64,000 bases of DNA from Zychaea mexicana (GCF_025766255.1 NW_026516753.1:62001-126000); one strand, 5' to 3'; numbered from the stretch's first letter, positions 44,832 through 57,978 are shown. A program made the numbers and translations. The notes: generated by a model not told the origin, from the letters alone.

Positions 44832-47318
44832 ATATTCGTACCTTTTACTTTATCCCTCCGGGCTTCTTCTCCGCATATTTTTAAAAAAAATCCACACACC
44901 GCGTCTTGTACTGATAGTCCAATATAATATTAAAACGAGAAATTATAAAATTGAATGGTAGAACAATATATTTGTTAGAAAAGCTGCTGTAGGCTTTGGC
45001 GTGGAAGAAGAACAAAGAAAAGAAAAGGCATTTCTCTTTTTCGGATGTGTGTGTGTGTGTTTGAGTCTCATACATATCCTCGGCAACTTTCTCTATTGAC
45101 CTTGTGATGTGTACGTAAAATTCATTTGCTCCGCTTCTGTTGCCTTGTTCCCACGCAAAGGATATGGCACAGTCATACAATCGCAGCAGCATCAACAGCA
45201 GTGTTATATGTAAGCAGTCGACAAAATAATTGTAATGTCATTTTCATTGAACCGTAAAGTAGAAGTTGGACGTGAGATGATGATAATTGATATCACAGTT
45301 AGAAATGAACTTCGGTCATGATCGACACGAGGCTTATTTCGAATCTGTTTGGCAAAAATTGCTTAAAGATGACAGCACATCATGGATGTTTTAGTAAAAA
45401 CATAGCGAAAATAATATACCAACGATACCAGGCCGTTGAATTCCGATATTTTCTTAAAAAGTAGATGCTGGCGAATGGGTCAGCAGCCTAGGTATGTATG
45501 AATATCATATTGGGTAGCTGATTGTGGCACCATCTTGTATAAAGCTTATTATTACGATTCTATGTTCTCCTTACCAATGATGGTTTGATGGTGTGATCCG
45601 ATACCCATTATGGATTTTTTTTCCTATTGAAAATGTATTATCCGCAAAGGCATATCTTTCCTTTTGTTCAAGTCAGTATGCTACTTATCCATTACATGAT
45701 AGCCATAAAAAATAAACAAGAAAGAAAAGAGAGTTATAATGGTACGAACAACGATGCTAGTACAACTTGGACAACTTGCTCTTAGCAAACAAATCTTCCG
45801 AGATGTGAGAGATGCTTTTTAGATACCGACCACCAGTTAGAACACATCACCGCTGCCACAGCCAATTCTATGTAAATGTGCTATAAGCAAAGTAAGTAGT
45901 AACCAAATCTTCTGACAGCAAAATGCATTTGTTGTCATGGTAGCAAACGTTACCATCATAGCAAAAATAGCTAAATCTGTACCCATAGCAACGAAAAGCT
46001 TTTTTGAACTGTTTGGTTGTCACATGTCATACCAATTTCAAAAATGGAAAGTGCATCCAAGGTGAGAAATGTTTGCCGTTTTCAAACCTCGATGATGCGA
46101 TCAAAGAGGGTCCCAGTGTCATCGAGAACATGCTGTCAGCCTACGATTAAGCAATCACAAAAAATTCACGGCTGCTGCGTCTAATTTTATGATTCTCCTC
46201 CTTGTTCCCTGTATTACCATAAAAAAGGATGCGCCCGCATTAAGAAGAGCGTTGCAGATGGCAGGGAGGAGCTGTCTTTCATATGCCGTTTTCCCTCCAA
46301 ATCAGAATACACCGTGTGATCCAGCGTGGTTTTTGGTATGCCCTGTCCCACGTTCACGGGAAAAGTCAGAGAGACAAAAAGCAGCGCAAGGCATACAGTA
46401 CAGAAATATTTCTTTATCAGCTGCAGGCAGCCTTTCGGGGCTTAGCACAAAAAAAGAGAGACGCAATTCAAATGTGCGATAAGCAGGTTGTCAGCAGGCG
46501 ATAAGAAAGAGAGAGACACACAACATACATCTTGGTGGGTTAGTCTTTACACAGGAGCACGCACATGCAGCGGCTGTACAATTTGCCTTTTGTTGGGCTC
46601 GAGTGACAAAATTGAACAGGTCACACCATGAAAAGGGTGGATTAACGTATCATGACTGATATTCAAGGGAAAAGGAAATAGGGCGGATAATAATGAACAC
46701 TTTCTTCTTCCGCCACACTCTATGTCCGACCATCAATCATTTTATCAGTGAATCAGAACTTTTTTATGCGAAAAGAAAAAGAGCGAACAAATCAGGACGA
46801 GAAGACCAAAAAAGGCGATGCAAGTACGATTTGAGGCACAAGGTGCTCAACACAGGATGGAGAGATGCTGGTGATGGGTTGCACATAGCAGTAGCAGGAG
46901 TAGTATTAGCAGTGACAATAATAATAAGCCATGTCACGAACAGAAGAAGAGAAGAAAAGATAACACATCCACAATTGTTAGGTCGCACCAGCTCGCCTAA
47001 TAGACTGCGAAATGCCATTTCGAGCAGAAATTACCTGAAAAAGACTCTCCACGTCAAACCGGAAGGCGAATGCGCACGAACCCTTCTGCTGCTGCCTGTT
47101 AGCACTTGTCTTGCTGCCACTTATCAATACATAGGCAATAACATTGGCGTACTCTCACAGTTGAAATCGAGACAGAGCATATAAAACCAATTTGCTTTTC
47201 TCTCACCATTTTCTCTCACCCTTTTTTTTTCCCATTTTCTTTTTTGTCTGTCTTTCCCCGCTCCTATTTCTCTTCTATTCACGGTTCAGTCGTATTATCG
47301 TATATAATCCTATAAGGC
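44832..47318. other. 2.5-kb gene-poor interval
   Basis: Several short frames and one 163-codon frame (46693-47184) occur, without recognisable domains or gene-like splice structure. The last 100 bp are CT-rich and precede the OPT gene, consistent with its leader. I support no gene here. Confidence 0.4.
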
Positions 47319-49694
47319 ATGGCGGACCTCAAGACAACAACACCCGCACCCGAGGAGGAAAAGATCGAATACGAAGTCGACACAAAGGAAAAAGAGCAGT
47401 ATGATCTGGATCAGCAAGTTGAAATGAAGGACGACCGACCGATAGGTCAGGAATTCGTCGAGGAGTGGCAGTTCACTTGGCGTGCATCTGTCGTAGGCTC
47501 TCTTCTCGGCTGTCTTGTAGGCAAGTATCTTGTTTCTTATTTTACCAATCGGAGTTTTTTTCATGTGACGGAAAACTAACTGATCTCACCGCGAAATACA
47601 ACTGCTGCGACTACGACTATGATTTACGACCACAACAGCCGCATCAAACACATATCTCGGTCTTAAAATCGGCTGGACTTTTGGTGCCTCGCTCTTTGGT
47701 GCCATCTTCTCCTTCGCCATCATCAAACCACTGTCGCGCGTGTTGCCACTATGGGCTGGGGGTGGCTACTTTGGTGCAAAGGAGAACGTTACAGCCCAAT
47801 CTGCCGCCACCACTGCTGGCGGTCTTTCCGCCGGTTTCGTTGCTGGTGTACCAGCTATGTACAAGCTTGGACTGATGAGCACACCCAAGAACGATGCCGC
47901 CGCCCTCGTCCTCTTTACCATCTCGGCCGCCTTTTATGGTCTCTTCTTTGCCGTCCCTCTCCGAAGACACTTTGTCCTCAACCAGGATCTACCTTTCCCT
48001 ACTCCCCGTGCTACCGCTACCACCATCATCTCATTGCACAATAGTGTCGAAGGTGAACGTGAAGCCATGCGTAAGGCCATGTGGATGGGAATCTTTTTTA
48101 TGATCACTTTCATCTGGACCTTGATTGCCTACTGGGTCCCCTTTTTTGAAACTAGTAAGCTACAATCCTATGATCATCTTGCATGCATCCATGCATTATG
48201 CGTGTTTATATGGAGTGGAAGGAAAGGGATTACATTGATCTGTGAGTGACAAAGTTACTGATTATGCTTCTCCCCTGTGTGTGTGTGTGCGGCGTAATAG
48301 TTCACATTCTCTGGTGGATTGGTTACAGCACCGGCTATGAGAACATGATGAGCGCTGATGCAGATTGGGGTTGGTACTTCTCATTCGACTGGCCATTCTT
48401 CGGTGCTGGTCTCATGACACCCGGTTCAACTGTCCTCAGTTTCTTCATTTCGTCCATCTTCTTGTACGGTATCATTGGTCCTACCTTGGTGACAAAGGGG
48501 CACTGGATCGGCGCTGGTGGTTTTAGCGACGAAGGCGAGACGGCTCAAAAGTTCTACTTGTGGCCTGGTATTGCGCTTATGGTCTTGTCTTCCATGACCG
48601 AACTGTTTGTCCGATACGAAATGTTGTGGCGTGCATGCAAGGGCGGCGCTGCTGAAATCTTCTATGCTGTCCGAGAAGTCATCCTCTTTGTCAAGGTCAA
48701 GATCCTGCGTCGCGGCAGTGACTCCGTCTCTGGTGCCAATGGTCGTCCGGAAGTTACCGATGAGCTTTTCAAGCCCGAAGAACTTGTCCCTGTCTACTGG
48801 TGGGGAACTGGCGTTGTTATCTCCATCATCTTTACCTGCGCTATTATGGGTGAATACTTTGGCATGCCTGTCTACCAATCCATTGTTGCTGTCATTATCG
48901 CCTTCATCCTCGCCTTTGTCGGTATCCAGTCGTCTGGTGAGACCGATATCAACCCTACCGGTAGTATTGGTAAGATGGCCCAGCTCGTCTTTACTGGCAT
49001 GCCCGCCCACTCCACCGAGCAACTGCAAAAGAACAACTTGATGGCTGGTACCATTGCTGCTTCTGCTGCCTCGCAGTCTGTCGACATGGTTGGTGATTTG
49101 AAGACCGGCCAGCTTGTTGGTGCTTCTCCTCGATCCCAGTTCTTGGCCCAAGCCGTCGCCTCTATCCCCGCTATTGGCATTGCCGTAGGTCTCTTCATCC
49201 TGTTTGCTGAAGCCTATCCTTGCATCATCAACGACGATTTAGACACATCCAACTGCGAGTTCCAGCTTGTGGCCGTCATGGCATGGCTCCAAGTGACCCG
49301 GCTGTTGACTGGCACCGCTGATCCATTAACTCGCGACTGTATCATTGTCACTGCCGTGTGTGCTGTCATTGGTGTCATCGTACCTGTACTGAAGTTCAGA
49401 GTTATTCCCGAAAAGTATCATCGCTATGTTCCCTCTATGTCGGCGATTGGTATTGCCATGATCAACCCTGCTCCGGAAATTCCTTTCTCAATGTTCCTCG
49501 GCTGGTCCGGTGGCAAGATCTGGAAGCGCTTCTATCCTAAGCAATATGACGACTTTATGCACAGTGTCGCTGGTGGTATGATTGCTGGTCAAGGTATCTC
49601 TGCTTTGTTGAAGGCCGTTTTCCAGCTTGGCGGTGTTGAGGGTGACATCTTTTACGCCTCCTGCATTATGGGTGAAAAAGCCAACTGCCCTTAA
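47319..49694 (+). CDS. OPT-family oligopeptide/metal-chelate transporter
   Basis: Proton-coupled membrane transporter of the OPT superfamily. Three exons: 47319-47520, 47639-48154 and 48301-49694, 703 residues. The acidic cytosolic N-terminus is followed by about a dozen or more hydrophobic helices. Hallmarks are the first-helix SNTYLGLKIGW created by splicing, then GAKENVTAQSAATTAGG, QSVDMVGDLKTGQLVGASPR, EIPFSMFLGWSGGK and GMIAGQGISALLKAVFQLGG. The first intron (47521-47638) uses a GC donor (GCAAGT). C-ending codons are strongly favoured in exons 2-3, unlike neighbouring genes, suggesting high expression. The substrate (peptide, siderophore or metal chelate) cannot be told from sequence. 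Confidence 0.9.
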
Positions 49695-50675
49695 TATCCT
49701 TCTTTACTTGGTTTCTCCTGCTGTGGTAGTATGTTCCTCTATAAATACACATTCACCCTCCCTTCTCCTTTTGTTACTCTACTTTGCACCTTTATATATT
49801 ACAATTTTTCTCTTTGATATACCTTTTTCCTACCTTTTTTGTACTATAGTATACACTTCACGAACCTTTTATCATAATTATAATGTAATGCAGCTTCTTT
49901 CCTGTTACGTTGTCGTGTGTGATGTACCGATTGAACTTTAAATACAAAAGAAATAATAACTCATTTTCTAACTATCATCGATCTTCGTGTGCTGTTTACA
50001 CGTTCTCTAACATGAACACTTTTAACTCATGAATACCGTGGCAGAGTTTTGAACTTTCAGTAGTGGTCAATCCAGGTATATTCATGCACAGTGTATGGCT
50101 AGTCGACCTTAGCGATATCGAGACATCACTTCATACATCACTACGTGGCATTATCTTGCTTCTTAGCACGGTCCCCAACATAACATGATCTTCTGTATGA
50201 CCTACGAAATTTCACAATCATCCGAAGAGCAATCTGATGGTATCGGATATATGATGTATGTATGCACTTTTCCCAATGGCTGTCTTCACTCATTCTTGCT
50301 TCTTGAAGTTTTGATTGATTAATCAAGTACATCATATGGTACATGCCGTCGCTTTATGCATATTGTTTGATCACTAAAAAAACTCGATAGAAGACACCAA
50401 TTGGAAGAATTAGCTTTAACTACGCAATTTATTGATACAGCTATTTGAGGGGAGATTTCAACGAGCACAATGGTGTCTACAATCATAGTAAGCTTCTTTT
50501 TCTTCCATTTTTTATTATTATGTATGCTTTAAAGATGATGTCTTTTTGTTTTGCATTGTTGTTTGTATATGCGTCAACGAAGGGATTTGTTAGAACGTAA
50601 AGAGGATAAAGGAGGAGGAGGAAGGGAATATATCACAATAGAAAAAAAAAGTTATTACATCACTATCATATATTA
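49695..50675. other. Intergenic between convergent OPT and LSM4 genes
   Basis: About 980 bp between the OPT and LSM4 stop codons, AT-rich, with no supported gene. It should contain both 3' UTRs. Confidence 0.5.
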
Positions 50676-51083
50676 TCATGGTCGTCCACCCATGCCGGAA
50701 CTACCACCGCCGCCGCCTCGATGACCGCCTCGACCACCACCACGATAGTTACCACCTCGTCCACCACCGCGTCCGCGACTGTTGTATCCGTTCTCTCTTT
50801 GGCGATTGTCCCGTCTGGCTGCTCTCTGTTTCTGTTCTTCCTCCTTGACCATATCTACAATTTCTTCGGGTACGTTCAGATATTTGATGGTATTGCCACG
50901 GATATAGCACTCTGGCAAACGCCAGAACCGATCGCCATCGGGTGACGTTTGAATGACTTCACGCAACGTCAGATTCATCCAGTTATCACAGTTGACTAAA
51001 TGACCATTGAAAGTCTCGCCATTTTTTAATTCGACCAACAATGGATGGCCTGCAGCCGTATGTAAAAGTGAAAGCGGCAACAT
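50676..51083 (-). CDS. LSM4: U6 snRNA-associated Sm-like protein LSm4
   Basis: Component of the LSm2-8 ring on U6 snRNA and the LSm1-7 ring in mRNA decay. A single open exon encodes 135 residues. The Sm1 motif region ([32 protein letters not shown]) and the Sm2 region ([20 protein letters not shown]) are intact and close to other LSm4 proteins. The tail is an RGG/Gly-rich region ([17 protein letters not shown]), as is usual for this subunit and linked to P-body assembly. The MLPLSLL start is the family start. It is divergent from RPB11 with 417 bp between the ATGs. Confidence 0.96.
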   Translation of the reverse strand: MLPLSLLHTAAGHPLLVELKNGETFNGHLVNCDNWMNLTLREVIQTSPDGDRFWRLPECYIRGNTIKYLNVPEEIVDMVKEEEQKQRAARRDNRQRENGYNSRGRGGGRGGNYRGGGRGGHRGGGGGSSGMGGRP

Positions 51084-51500
51084 TTGTTGTTGTCGTCGTC
51101 GTTTTAGTGGGTGGTAGTGCTAGTGGGTAGGTGGTGTTTGTTTAAGCGGTGGTTCTTGTTGTAGTGATTCTTCTTCCAATCAACCAAAAAAGAGGGCTAG
51201 TTTCGTTGTCGTCGTATATAATATTATAAATTTCAAAATAAGCTCTTACTTATAACGATGATCTCCAATAAAAAAAAGGATTAATGCTTACGTTTTTGAT
51301 CTGAAAAAAGAGGGAAAAGAGAGTGTTGTAAGCGGAGGCAGGTTTTCTTCTTTCTCGCGTATCTTGCGCTGCTGCTTCCGGAGAGAACGAAATTTCAAGT
51401 GACGTGGGCACAGCAGAGCACACTTTATACCTTTTCTTTTATATTACTCTAATATAAAGCTTTGGATCAGCCGTTACTATATACCTATATAGCATTCATA
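51084..51500. promoter_or_regulatory. LSM4/RPB11 divergent promoter
   Basis: A 417-bp gap between two divergent housekeeping start codons. AT-rich TATA-like stretches are at about 51218-51232 (ATATAATATTATAAAT) and 51440-51460. Promoter role is inferred from position. Confidence 0.5.
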
Positions 51501-52114
51501 ATGAACGCACCAGATCGTTTCGAACTATTCGTGATTCCTGAGGGACGGAGAAAGTACGCTTCATATTTTTCTATTGCTTTTTTTTAATTGAAAATTGTTC
51601 TAACAAGATAAATGTACAATAAAAAAGGGTGGAGATGGAAGTCGACACAAAGATCCCCAATGCTGCTACTTTCAAGATCGAACGTGAAGATCACACGCTT
51701 GCCAACATGTTAAGAACGTAAGCAAACTTAATTTTGGAGCGAATAGGCGAGAATGAGAGCTAATAGTAAATTAAAATATCTTTTGACATACATGTCGATA
51801 GGCAACTGCTAAAGGATCCGCGCGTACTATTCGCAGGCTACAAAGTACCTCATCCACTCGAACATAACTTTTTGATCAAAGTACAGACCGTTCCTGGCAC
51901 AGCACCGGGTCAGGCATTGAAAGACGCAACCTCGGAACTTATCTCAGAGATCAACACATTGAAGAACAAGTTTGATATGGACGTCATTCGCCACCGCACA
52001 TTCGAAGACGCAAAGGCCACACAATCTGGTATGGGCGCATTCGATGCTGGTGAGGCTGGCCGACAGCCTGGCGGATTGGATCCAACCCGACCGGGTATGG
52101 ATTTGGATTTCTAA
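51501..52114 (+). CDS. RPB11: RNA polymerase II subunit RPB11
   Basis: Core assembly subunit of RNA polymerase II that pairs with RPB3, equivalent to half of the bacterial alpha dimer. Three exons: 51501-51553, about 51629-51718 and about 51803-52114. Diagnostic segments are NAPDRFELFVIPEGRRK, FKIEREDHTLANMLRTQLLK and FAGYKVPHPLEHNFLIKVQT. A Gly/Pro-rich C-terminal extension (AFDAGEAGRQPGGLDPTRPG) goes beyond the conserved domain. About 150 residues in total. The ATG at 51501 gives the standard N-terminus. Confidence 0.95.
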
Positions 52115-52583
52115 GGTGTGCATCGCACTATACCTATTGCCATTCCATAAACGACCAGTAACAAACAACAACAACAACAACATCATCATCATCATCAGCA
52201 CCATCATTTTCGATCGATCCATGTATTGCCCCTTCTCCCTTCACTCAACATCTACATGCAACAGTACGGAAAGGAGAAAGGCATCGTGTACACGCTCAAC
52301 AAGCATAAAACAAAGATCCGCATATCCGTTCTTTCTAAGCGTTATGCAACTCTAAAAAATGTAATATAGGTTCCTTTTCTGTCATACATAAATCTCTCTT
52401 TCTCCTTTCCCACTGCGACAACGCTACATAAATACTTGTGCACCTTTAGCACTTAACCCCCACCCAAAAGAAAAGACATAACATAATGATAGTTATAATA
52501 AAGAGTTGGTTTTCTGTATTTGCACAGCAAACCTTTGTTTACGATATAGTTTAGCACAGTGGTTAAAACAATAAGAACAGTTA

Positions 52584-53271
52584 TTACAGCTTTGCCTTGC
52601 CACTTGTCAATGCTCGGAGTTGTTCATTTTCTTTGATGAAGTCCATGGCACGCTATGTTTTCAAGACGGACATCTGTAGTTAATATACTGTATACAGAGG
52701 AACTATAGCGGAGCCCTTGGTGCATTTGCTTACCTGTCTGCCACCGGCCTTCTCAAAGACTTCTTCCAAGCGCTGTGCAAGCATCAGATCACCACGGACC
52801 TTGATCTTGCCGGTCATGTATGCCTTGACACCGGTCATACCACCCGTAATGAAGTTCACAAGGTCACCATCTTCAACCTGGATCTTGACAACACGGACCT
52901 TGGTTTTGGCTGAGCTCTTGGCCAACTCTTCATTGTCAGTGATCAAAGGTTTGACATTCTTGCCTATGCATCGAAAATAAAGTCAGCATGAATTTTTTTG
53001 GTTGGTTTTTCCTTGTAAAACATGTACCTTGGAGTAAGAGATACCTTCAAAGATAAATAGTTGTCATTAATAGCTAATATATGGTAGTAGATTCCAAGTT
53101 TGCTTCTTGAGTTATTTACCAGTTTGCCATTGGCTTTCGTCTCTTTGCTACAGTGACAATAAACAAGCCCTTGACATTAGGCCAGAGCTCAGGTTCTGCG
53201 GCCAGCTGTCGTTCAAGCTCAGGCAAAAGGAGATCGCTAGCGAGTTGCTTCAATTTGTCACCGTCACCCAT
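52584..53271 (-). CDS. SCP2: Peroxisomal SCP-2-like sterol carrier protein with AKL tail
   Basis: Small lipid-binding protein of the SCP-2 fold. Exons: 53271 to about 53120, a short exon near 53045-53030 (YLLLQG across splices), about 52963-52733, and about 52652-52584. The domain shows WPNVKGLFIVTVAKR, then NEELAKSSAKTKVRVVKIQV, VNFITGGMTGVKAYMTGKIK and VRGDLMLAQRLEEVFEKAGG. The final exon ends in A-K-L, a variant peroxisomal targeting signal type 1. Together with the nearby acyl-CoA oxidases this supports a peroxisomal lipid role, as for the yeast POX18 type. It is divergent from the methyltransferase gene. Confidence 0.9.
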
Positions 53272-53971
53272 TATTTTTATTTCGTAAATTTACAGTGAAA
53301 TTAGCAAGAAGTTGCAAATGTTAAAGTAATTAGAGTTGCTCGGCGTGGAAAAAATGTTGGGCTTCCACTCGCGGGTTTTTATAGATGGTGCCTAAAGTGT
53401 GGGGAAAGCGCTGGCATGAAGGAGAGTAGTGTGTATTTCGCTGGGTTTAGAAGCATGTGAATTTAGTGGTGTGAGAGAGTTGGCAATGTATTGAAAATTT
53501 GGGGTAGGCTTCTGCTCCCCCGTAAATGGGTGATAGCAGATGTAATCGAACTCCAGTGAGCATAGATACGAAAGAGAAATTTGGTAGAACCCCACGCACG
53601 CTTTTCTTAGGTGCTACAAAACACATCACATACTAGAAAAGTTTATCCAGAAACACACATCGCTTTGTAATACCACTGTTCCACGCAGCGTGTACATGAC
53701 GTGGCGGATAGTCGATCATGCTAAGAAGGGATGATGGCTACAAAAGCAACATTTCAAAGCCTGAAAGGAGTATGAGTCAAGTTCCATAACTCTAGGGTCC
53801 AATACGCTTCTGAGGGTCAATATGCATCATCATGTGTCTATCCAATCAGAGTACGACGCCCGTCAATATCGATGGCAAAGGTATTATCTTGATCTGGGCA
53901 TATATAAAGAAAAAGAAACGCGAATTTGACGGGAACAAAGCATAACTATTCCTACTACAAATAAAATCACA
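53272..53971. promoter_or_regulatory. SCP2/methyltransferase divergent promoter
   Basis: 700 bp between divergent start codons. A TATATAAA at 53901-53908 lies about 70 bp before the methyltransferase ATG. On the other strand a TATAAAAAC (plus positions 53375-53383) lies about 105 bp before the SCP2 ATG. Both are well placed as TATA boxes. Confidence 0.55.
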
Positions 53972-54929
53972 ATGACGGACTCTTGGTCAGCTTCCAATTA
54001 CGATACTCACGCTTCGTTTGTCCCAAAGCTAGGTAATATCATCCTCGACAAACTTGACGCAAAACCATCGGAGCGTATCCTTGATTTTGGATGTGGCGAC
54101 GGCGTCCTGACCCAACAACTGGCGCAAAAGTGTCACACCGTAGTGGGCATTGATGCTAGTCCGGACATGATTGCCAAGGCAAAGCAATTGAGGCAAGGCA
54201 TTGCTGAATACCATGTCGCCGATGGTCATTGTCTCGACGATTGGTTTGACGAACAGAAACAGGAACCATTTGACGCGGTTTTCTCCAGTGCCAGTGAGTA
54301 GTGGAGAATAGCTCTCTTTTCATTTATGTTTCGTGTGCGTGTATAGCTTAACTGCAACAGAAACCATGGTTACATACTAATAGAATAACTTAAAGCCCTC
54401 CATTGGCTCAAGGAACCTGCCAAGGCAATCAGGGGTATTCACCACGTTTTGAAACCAAATGGCCGAATGGTAGCTGAATTTGGAGGCTTCATGAACTGTG
54501 GCGGTACGAATTTAATGAAACAATATGCACACATAATGATGACGTTCAAAAGGCTGACCGCTCTTATATTAATGCTACATAGAGGTACATACCGCGCTCA
54601 TTACTGCAATGAACCGCCGTGGGCACGATGGCAAGGCGCTGTCTCCTTGGTATTTCCCTTCAGAAGCAGAGTACAGCAAGCTGCTGGAGGCAAATGGATT
54701 CCGGGTTGATTCGATTGAACTAGTGCCACGTATGACCCAACTCAACACGGACATTGCTGGCTGGCTCACGACGTTTGGATTCGCCTTCTTGGAAGTATTG
54801 AAAACAGAGCAAGAGCGCCAAGAAGTTCTTGCAGAAATTATGGAGCATCTTCGTCCTGTATACCAGCGAGAGGATGGCAAGTGGTTTATCATGTATGTGC
54901 GTCTTCGCGTTGTGGCCTATAAGCAGTAA
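53972..54929 (+). CDS. SAM-dependent methyltransferase (class I, Methyltransf_11/25 type)
   Basis: Three exons: 53972 to about 54293, about 54395-54504 and about 54585-54929, about 258 residues. Motif I is RILDFGCGDGVLTQQLA, followed by VVGIDASPDMIAKAKQL (motif II with the acidic ribose-binding Asp), FDAVFSSA, and HHVLKPNGRMVAEFGG. The C-terminal part carries NRRGHDGKALSPWYFPSEAE and a helical lid. The layout resembles bacterial trans-aconitate methyltransferase-like enzymes, but the substrate cannot be deduced. The first ATG gives MTDSWSASNYDTHASFVPKL, and the SWSASxYDxHASFVPxL start is typical of the family. Confidence 0.85.
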
Positions 54930-55514
54930 TTATTAGTGTAGATAAATGGACACATATATAGCCTTTACGAATGATCGATACATAAACGATGTTCCCACCA
55001 ACTCTTTATTACACCACTTTACGCACCATTTAACAACCTGTAAATTGTTTTCGAATAAACTTGCACTCCTGTTGTATCGTGGCATCAGCGCGCATGGTGA
55101 CACACACTCTTGTTCCCTTTCCCTTGCCGTATAGTAGATAGAACAAGCGAGGCGTTATTTGATGCTGCGAACCTTCTTGGTTCTCACGTTGGATCGTAAA
55201 CTACTCTCTAAAGTACCAGTACACGTTAAATTCCGTTTTGCTAATTGTGTGGATGTAACCTATTAAAGGATTAACGCGAAAGTACTATATAAAAAGTGTG
55301 AAGCATAGGATGTTCTGAACAGGGCGAACACGAAGGTCTAACACAAAAATTCGATGGTGACACGACAAGAGATACCTTTCAATTTGATTTATGATGGAGT
55401 TTATTTCAAAAGGCTAGCATCGTTGAGCAAAGCGTTATCAACAGTTTTTAAGTGATTCAATAATGGCCTTTTTTAATTCAAATGTAAAATACGAATCGTA
55501 GATATTGGAAATAT
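54930..55514. other. Intergenic between convergent genes
   Basis: About 585 bp between the methyltransferase stop and the ACOX-A stop. No gene seen. It should hold both 3' UTRs. Confidence 0.5.
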
Positions 55515-57978
55515 TCAAAGCTTTGAATCGCTTTTGGGACGCTTAACCACTTCTGGATCAATAAAGGAGTCCATATACTTTTGATAGCTGTTTTTGACAA
55601 CAGTATGCTGCTTGAATGTCTCTTTCTTTTCCGCAGACTCCTCTGTGCGGGTTTGTTGGCGAACCTATGGTACAGAAAATGGAAGCATTTCTTAGTTCAA
55701 TGTTTTCTTTTATATATTTCTTAGTTAAATAGCAAAGCGGCATGAAACTCACATGGCTGGCTCCATGAGTACGTCCATCAGCGTAGATGCGGTTATAATA
55801 ACCAAGCAATCCGAAAGCATCAGTTCCAGGAATATCGCCTGGTCGAATTCGACCCACCAGCTCGAATATTTGCTCATTGACCAGTTTGGCTTGCGTGGTC
55901 GTCATGTAACCAGATTCCACGAACTCAGACATATCCCTATCCATGGCATGTAGGGCGAATAGGTACGCCAACGTTTGCAAAGCCTTGCGCTGGTGTACAG
56001 AAACCTCTATTTCAGTAGCATGGTGCAAAGTATGGAAAAAGTTGTTAACAAGAACGTATTGCGAGTGAGCCTTTGAAACACGGCTAATGTTCAAGCGCAT
56101 CGAGCTCCACGATCGGCCGTTCTTGTCGAGCTCTTCGAGTAACCGGGCAATGGAGTACGCTGCACGGAACCCAAACGCTCCCAAGAAGACCTCTGAGTTC
56201 AGTAATGCACCTCGCGTGGCTACAGGCAAACTTGCTCGTGGGTCTCGCAAATACTGAGAAAAGTAGGACACTGTCAATTTGTCATGTTCGTTAAATTCGG
56301 CTTTGCCAGCGGCAACGGCACGGAACGTCTCGAGGAGATATCTGGCAGTATTCTGGGCGTGCAAATCGTTTTCTCCTTCAAACTTCTAAATTTACAATGA
56401 TGGATCAGTATTATGGGTCTTTCTTGCTTTTTAGATTTATATTGCAGTGTTAATTATGTTTTTGCTACGTACCGTCAAGAGGGGAAGGTAATACTGATAA
56501 GCATGGCCCAAGTCTGACGAAAGTAGAATCATTTTAAAGTGACACATTAGCATTGCCGCCATCACAGAAAAGCCGTCTGCTATTGTGATCACTTACCGGT
56601 GAATACGTCGTGATTATAGTCATGGTAAGCGCGACGACGCCCATCTCTGAATTTTTTAAAAGCAATGAATGAGGATAATCTAATAATGTTTGAGCGTTAT
56701 ATTCGGTTTAATACGCCTAGTTGAGTGCTTGTAGCTATTAATACTTCCTATTACCTTGAAAGGTCTGAAGAAGCGGGATCTAGATCGACTCGCACAGAAA
56801 GATTGGGAGACTCCATCGTTTTCAGGTACGGATGCTGGTACAGCCCCATCATTCTGCGACGGGTAAAGAGTAAAGCATAGACGCTCGCAACTGTCGAGAG
56901 GTGACGATACTGACGCGCTGTATAATCACTGATAGGTGCTTCATTCTCAATTCGGACATAGCATTGCTCGTGAAGAGCGACAGGCCGTTGTTGGACGGTG
57001 GACGAGTGGGAGGTAACTGTGACAGCTCCATTGCGTTCCACTATGTGTCTTTTTTGGTCTAGTATAATAGCCGACACTGTTTTAATTTGCTATTACTTTG
57101 CACTGGCTATGATAGAATAAAGAAAAACAAAAGCAACATACCGATCACAACAGGATTCAAAACTCTTTCTTGGTGCAACTTGAAATCGTAAGGATAATGG
57201 ACTTGGTAATCAAAAGGTCTGACGTATTCTCCAGTTTCTGGCTTGACCTGGAAAAACTTTGCCAACAACGACACGTGTGGAGCGCGATGACGATCAAACA
57301 CAATAAACCCGCTCTTGTCAGTGCTACTATGATATTCAAGTTGATGATGTGGGTCAACCATGCGAATGGCTACGCCAGACAATGGACGCTGACTCTCCAA
57401 ATCTCGGATTTGGACACAGAACGGGTGCAGACCAAAATCTTGCTCATAAATAACCAAGCGTGCCATGACAGCAGCGTAGTTGGCAGTGCTCGCCAAAGAA
57501 TCCATCCTGAGCTTGGACAAAGTGATGTCGTAAGGGGAATGGAGCTCGAACTGATTTGTTTCCGGAATGTATGTGGCCGTGATATTCCAATCGTGTGCAT
57601 TGGAGCCATGGAGCTATAATAATATAAGAGTAACATGCTCGTTATATTAGATACTTTTCTTTGCATGTTGAATGGATGTTCTAGAATAATATATAGAGTA
57701 CACATTACCTCTGGCTGAGCATAGCAGCCTAAGATTTCGTTGCGCAATGCACGTTCGTAAAAGAATCTTCTTTGCTCTTCATTGCAGTAGTAATCCAAAG
57801 TTGGGATGAACATGATGGTAAAGAAGTGTACTATCAATAAACAGAAAGAGCTACAAGAACTCAATATAGCAGCACACCCGCAATCTATTAATGTTCTGTT
57901 CTACGGAAACTTACTAGGTATGGGCTTGGTACTAGAAGTATAAACAGAATCAATGCTTCTTGGTATGTGGATATCCAT
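55515..57978 (-). CDS. Divergent acyl-CoA oxidase-like protein with SKL tail (ACOX-A)
   Basis: Minus-strand, multi-exon gene related to ACOX-B at 61516-64000. A first short exon may start at 57978 (MDIHIPRSIDSVYTSSTKPI), joining to FTIMFIPTLDYYCNEEQRR. Recognisable segments follow: [50 protein letters not shown], then LTKFEGENDLHAQNTARYLL, FLGAFGFRAAYSIARLLEEL and YLFALHAMDRDMSEFVESGY. The protein ends S-D-S-K-L, a strong PTS1. Several motifs intact in ACOX-B are altered: ELGHGSN is [15 protein letters not shown] is LRMDSLAST, and [11 protein letters not shown] is RRRAYHDYNHD. The FEGEN glutamate remains. The N-terminal helical domain upstream of MFIPTL is shortened. All exons stay open, so it may be a functional pseudoenzyme rather than a dead gene. 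Confidence 0.75.

Noticed and set aside
44881..45195. 104-codon minus-strand frame downstream of the DUF3176-like gene
   Set aside because: Half of it is low-complexity UTR-type sequence (HTHTHTS, poly-F) and no family is recognised.
46693..47184. 163-codon open frame before the OPT gene
   Set aside because: No recognisable domain, basic low-quality composition, and location in the OPT promoter region; likely a chance frame.
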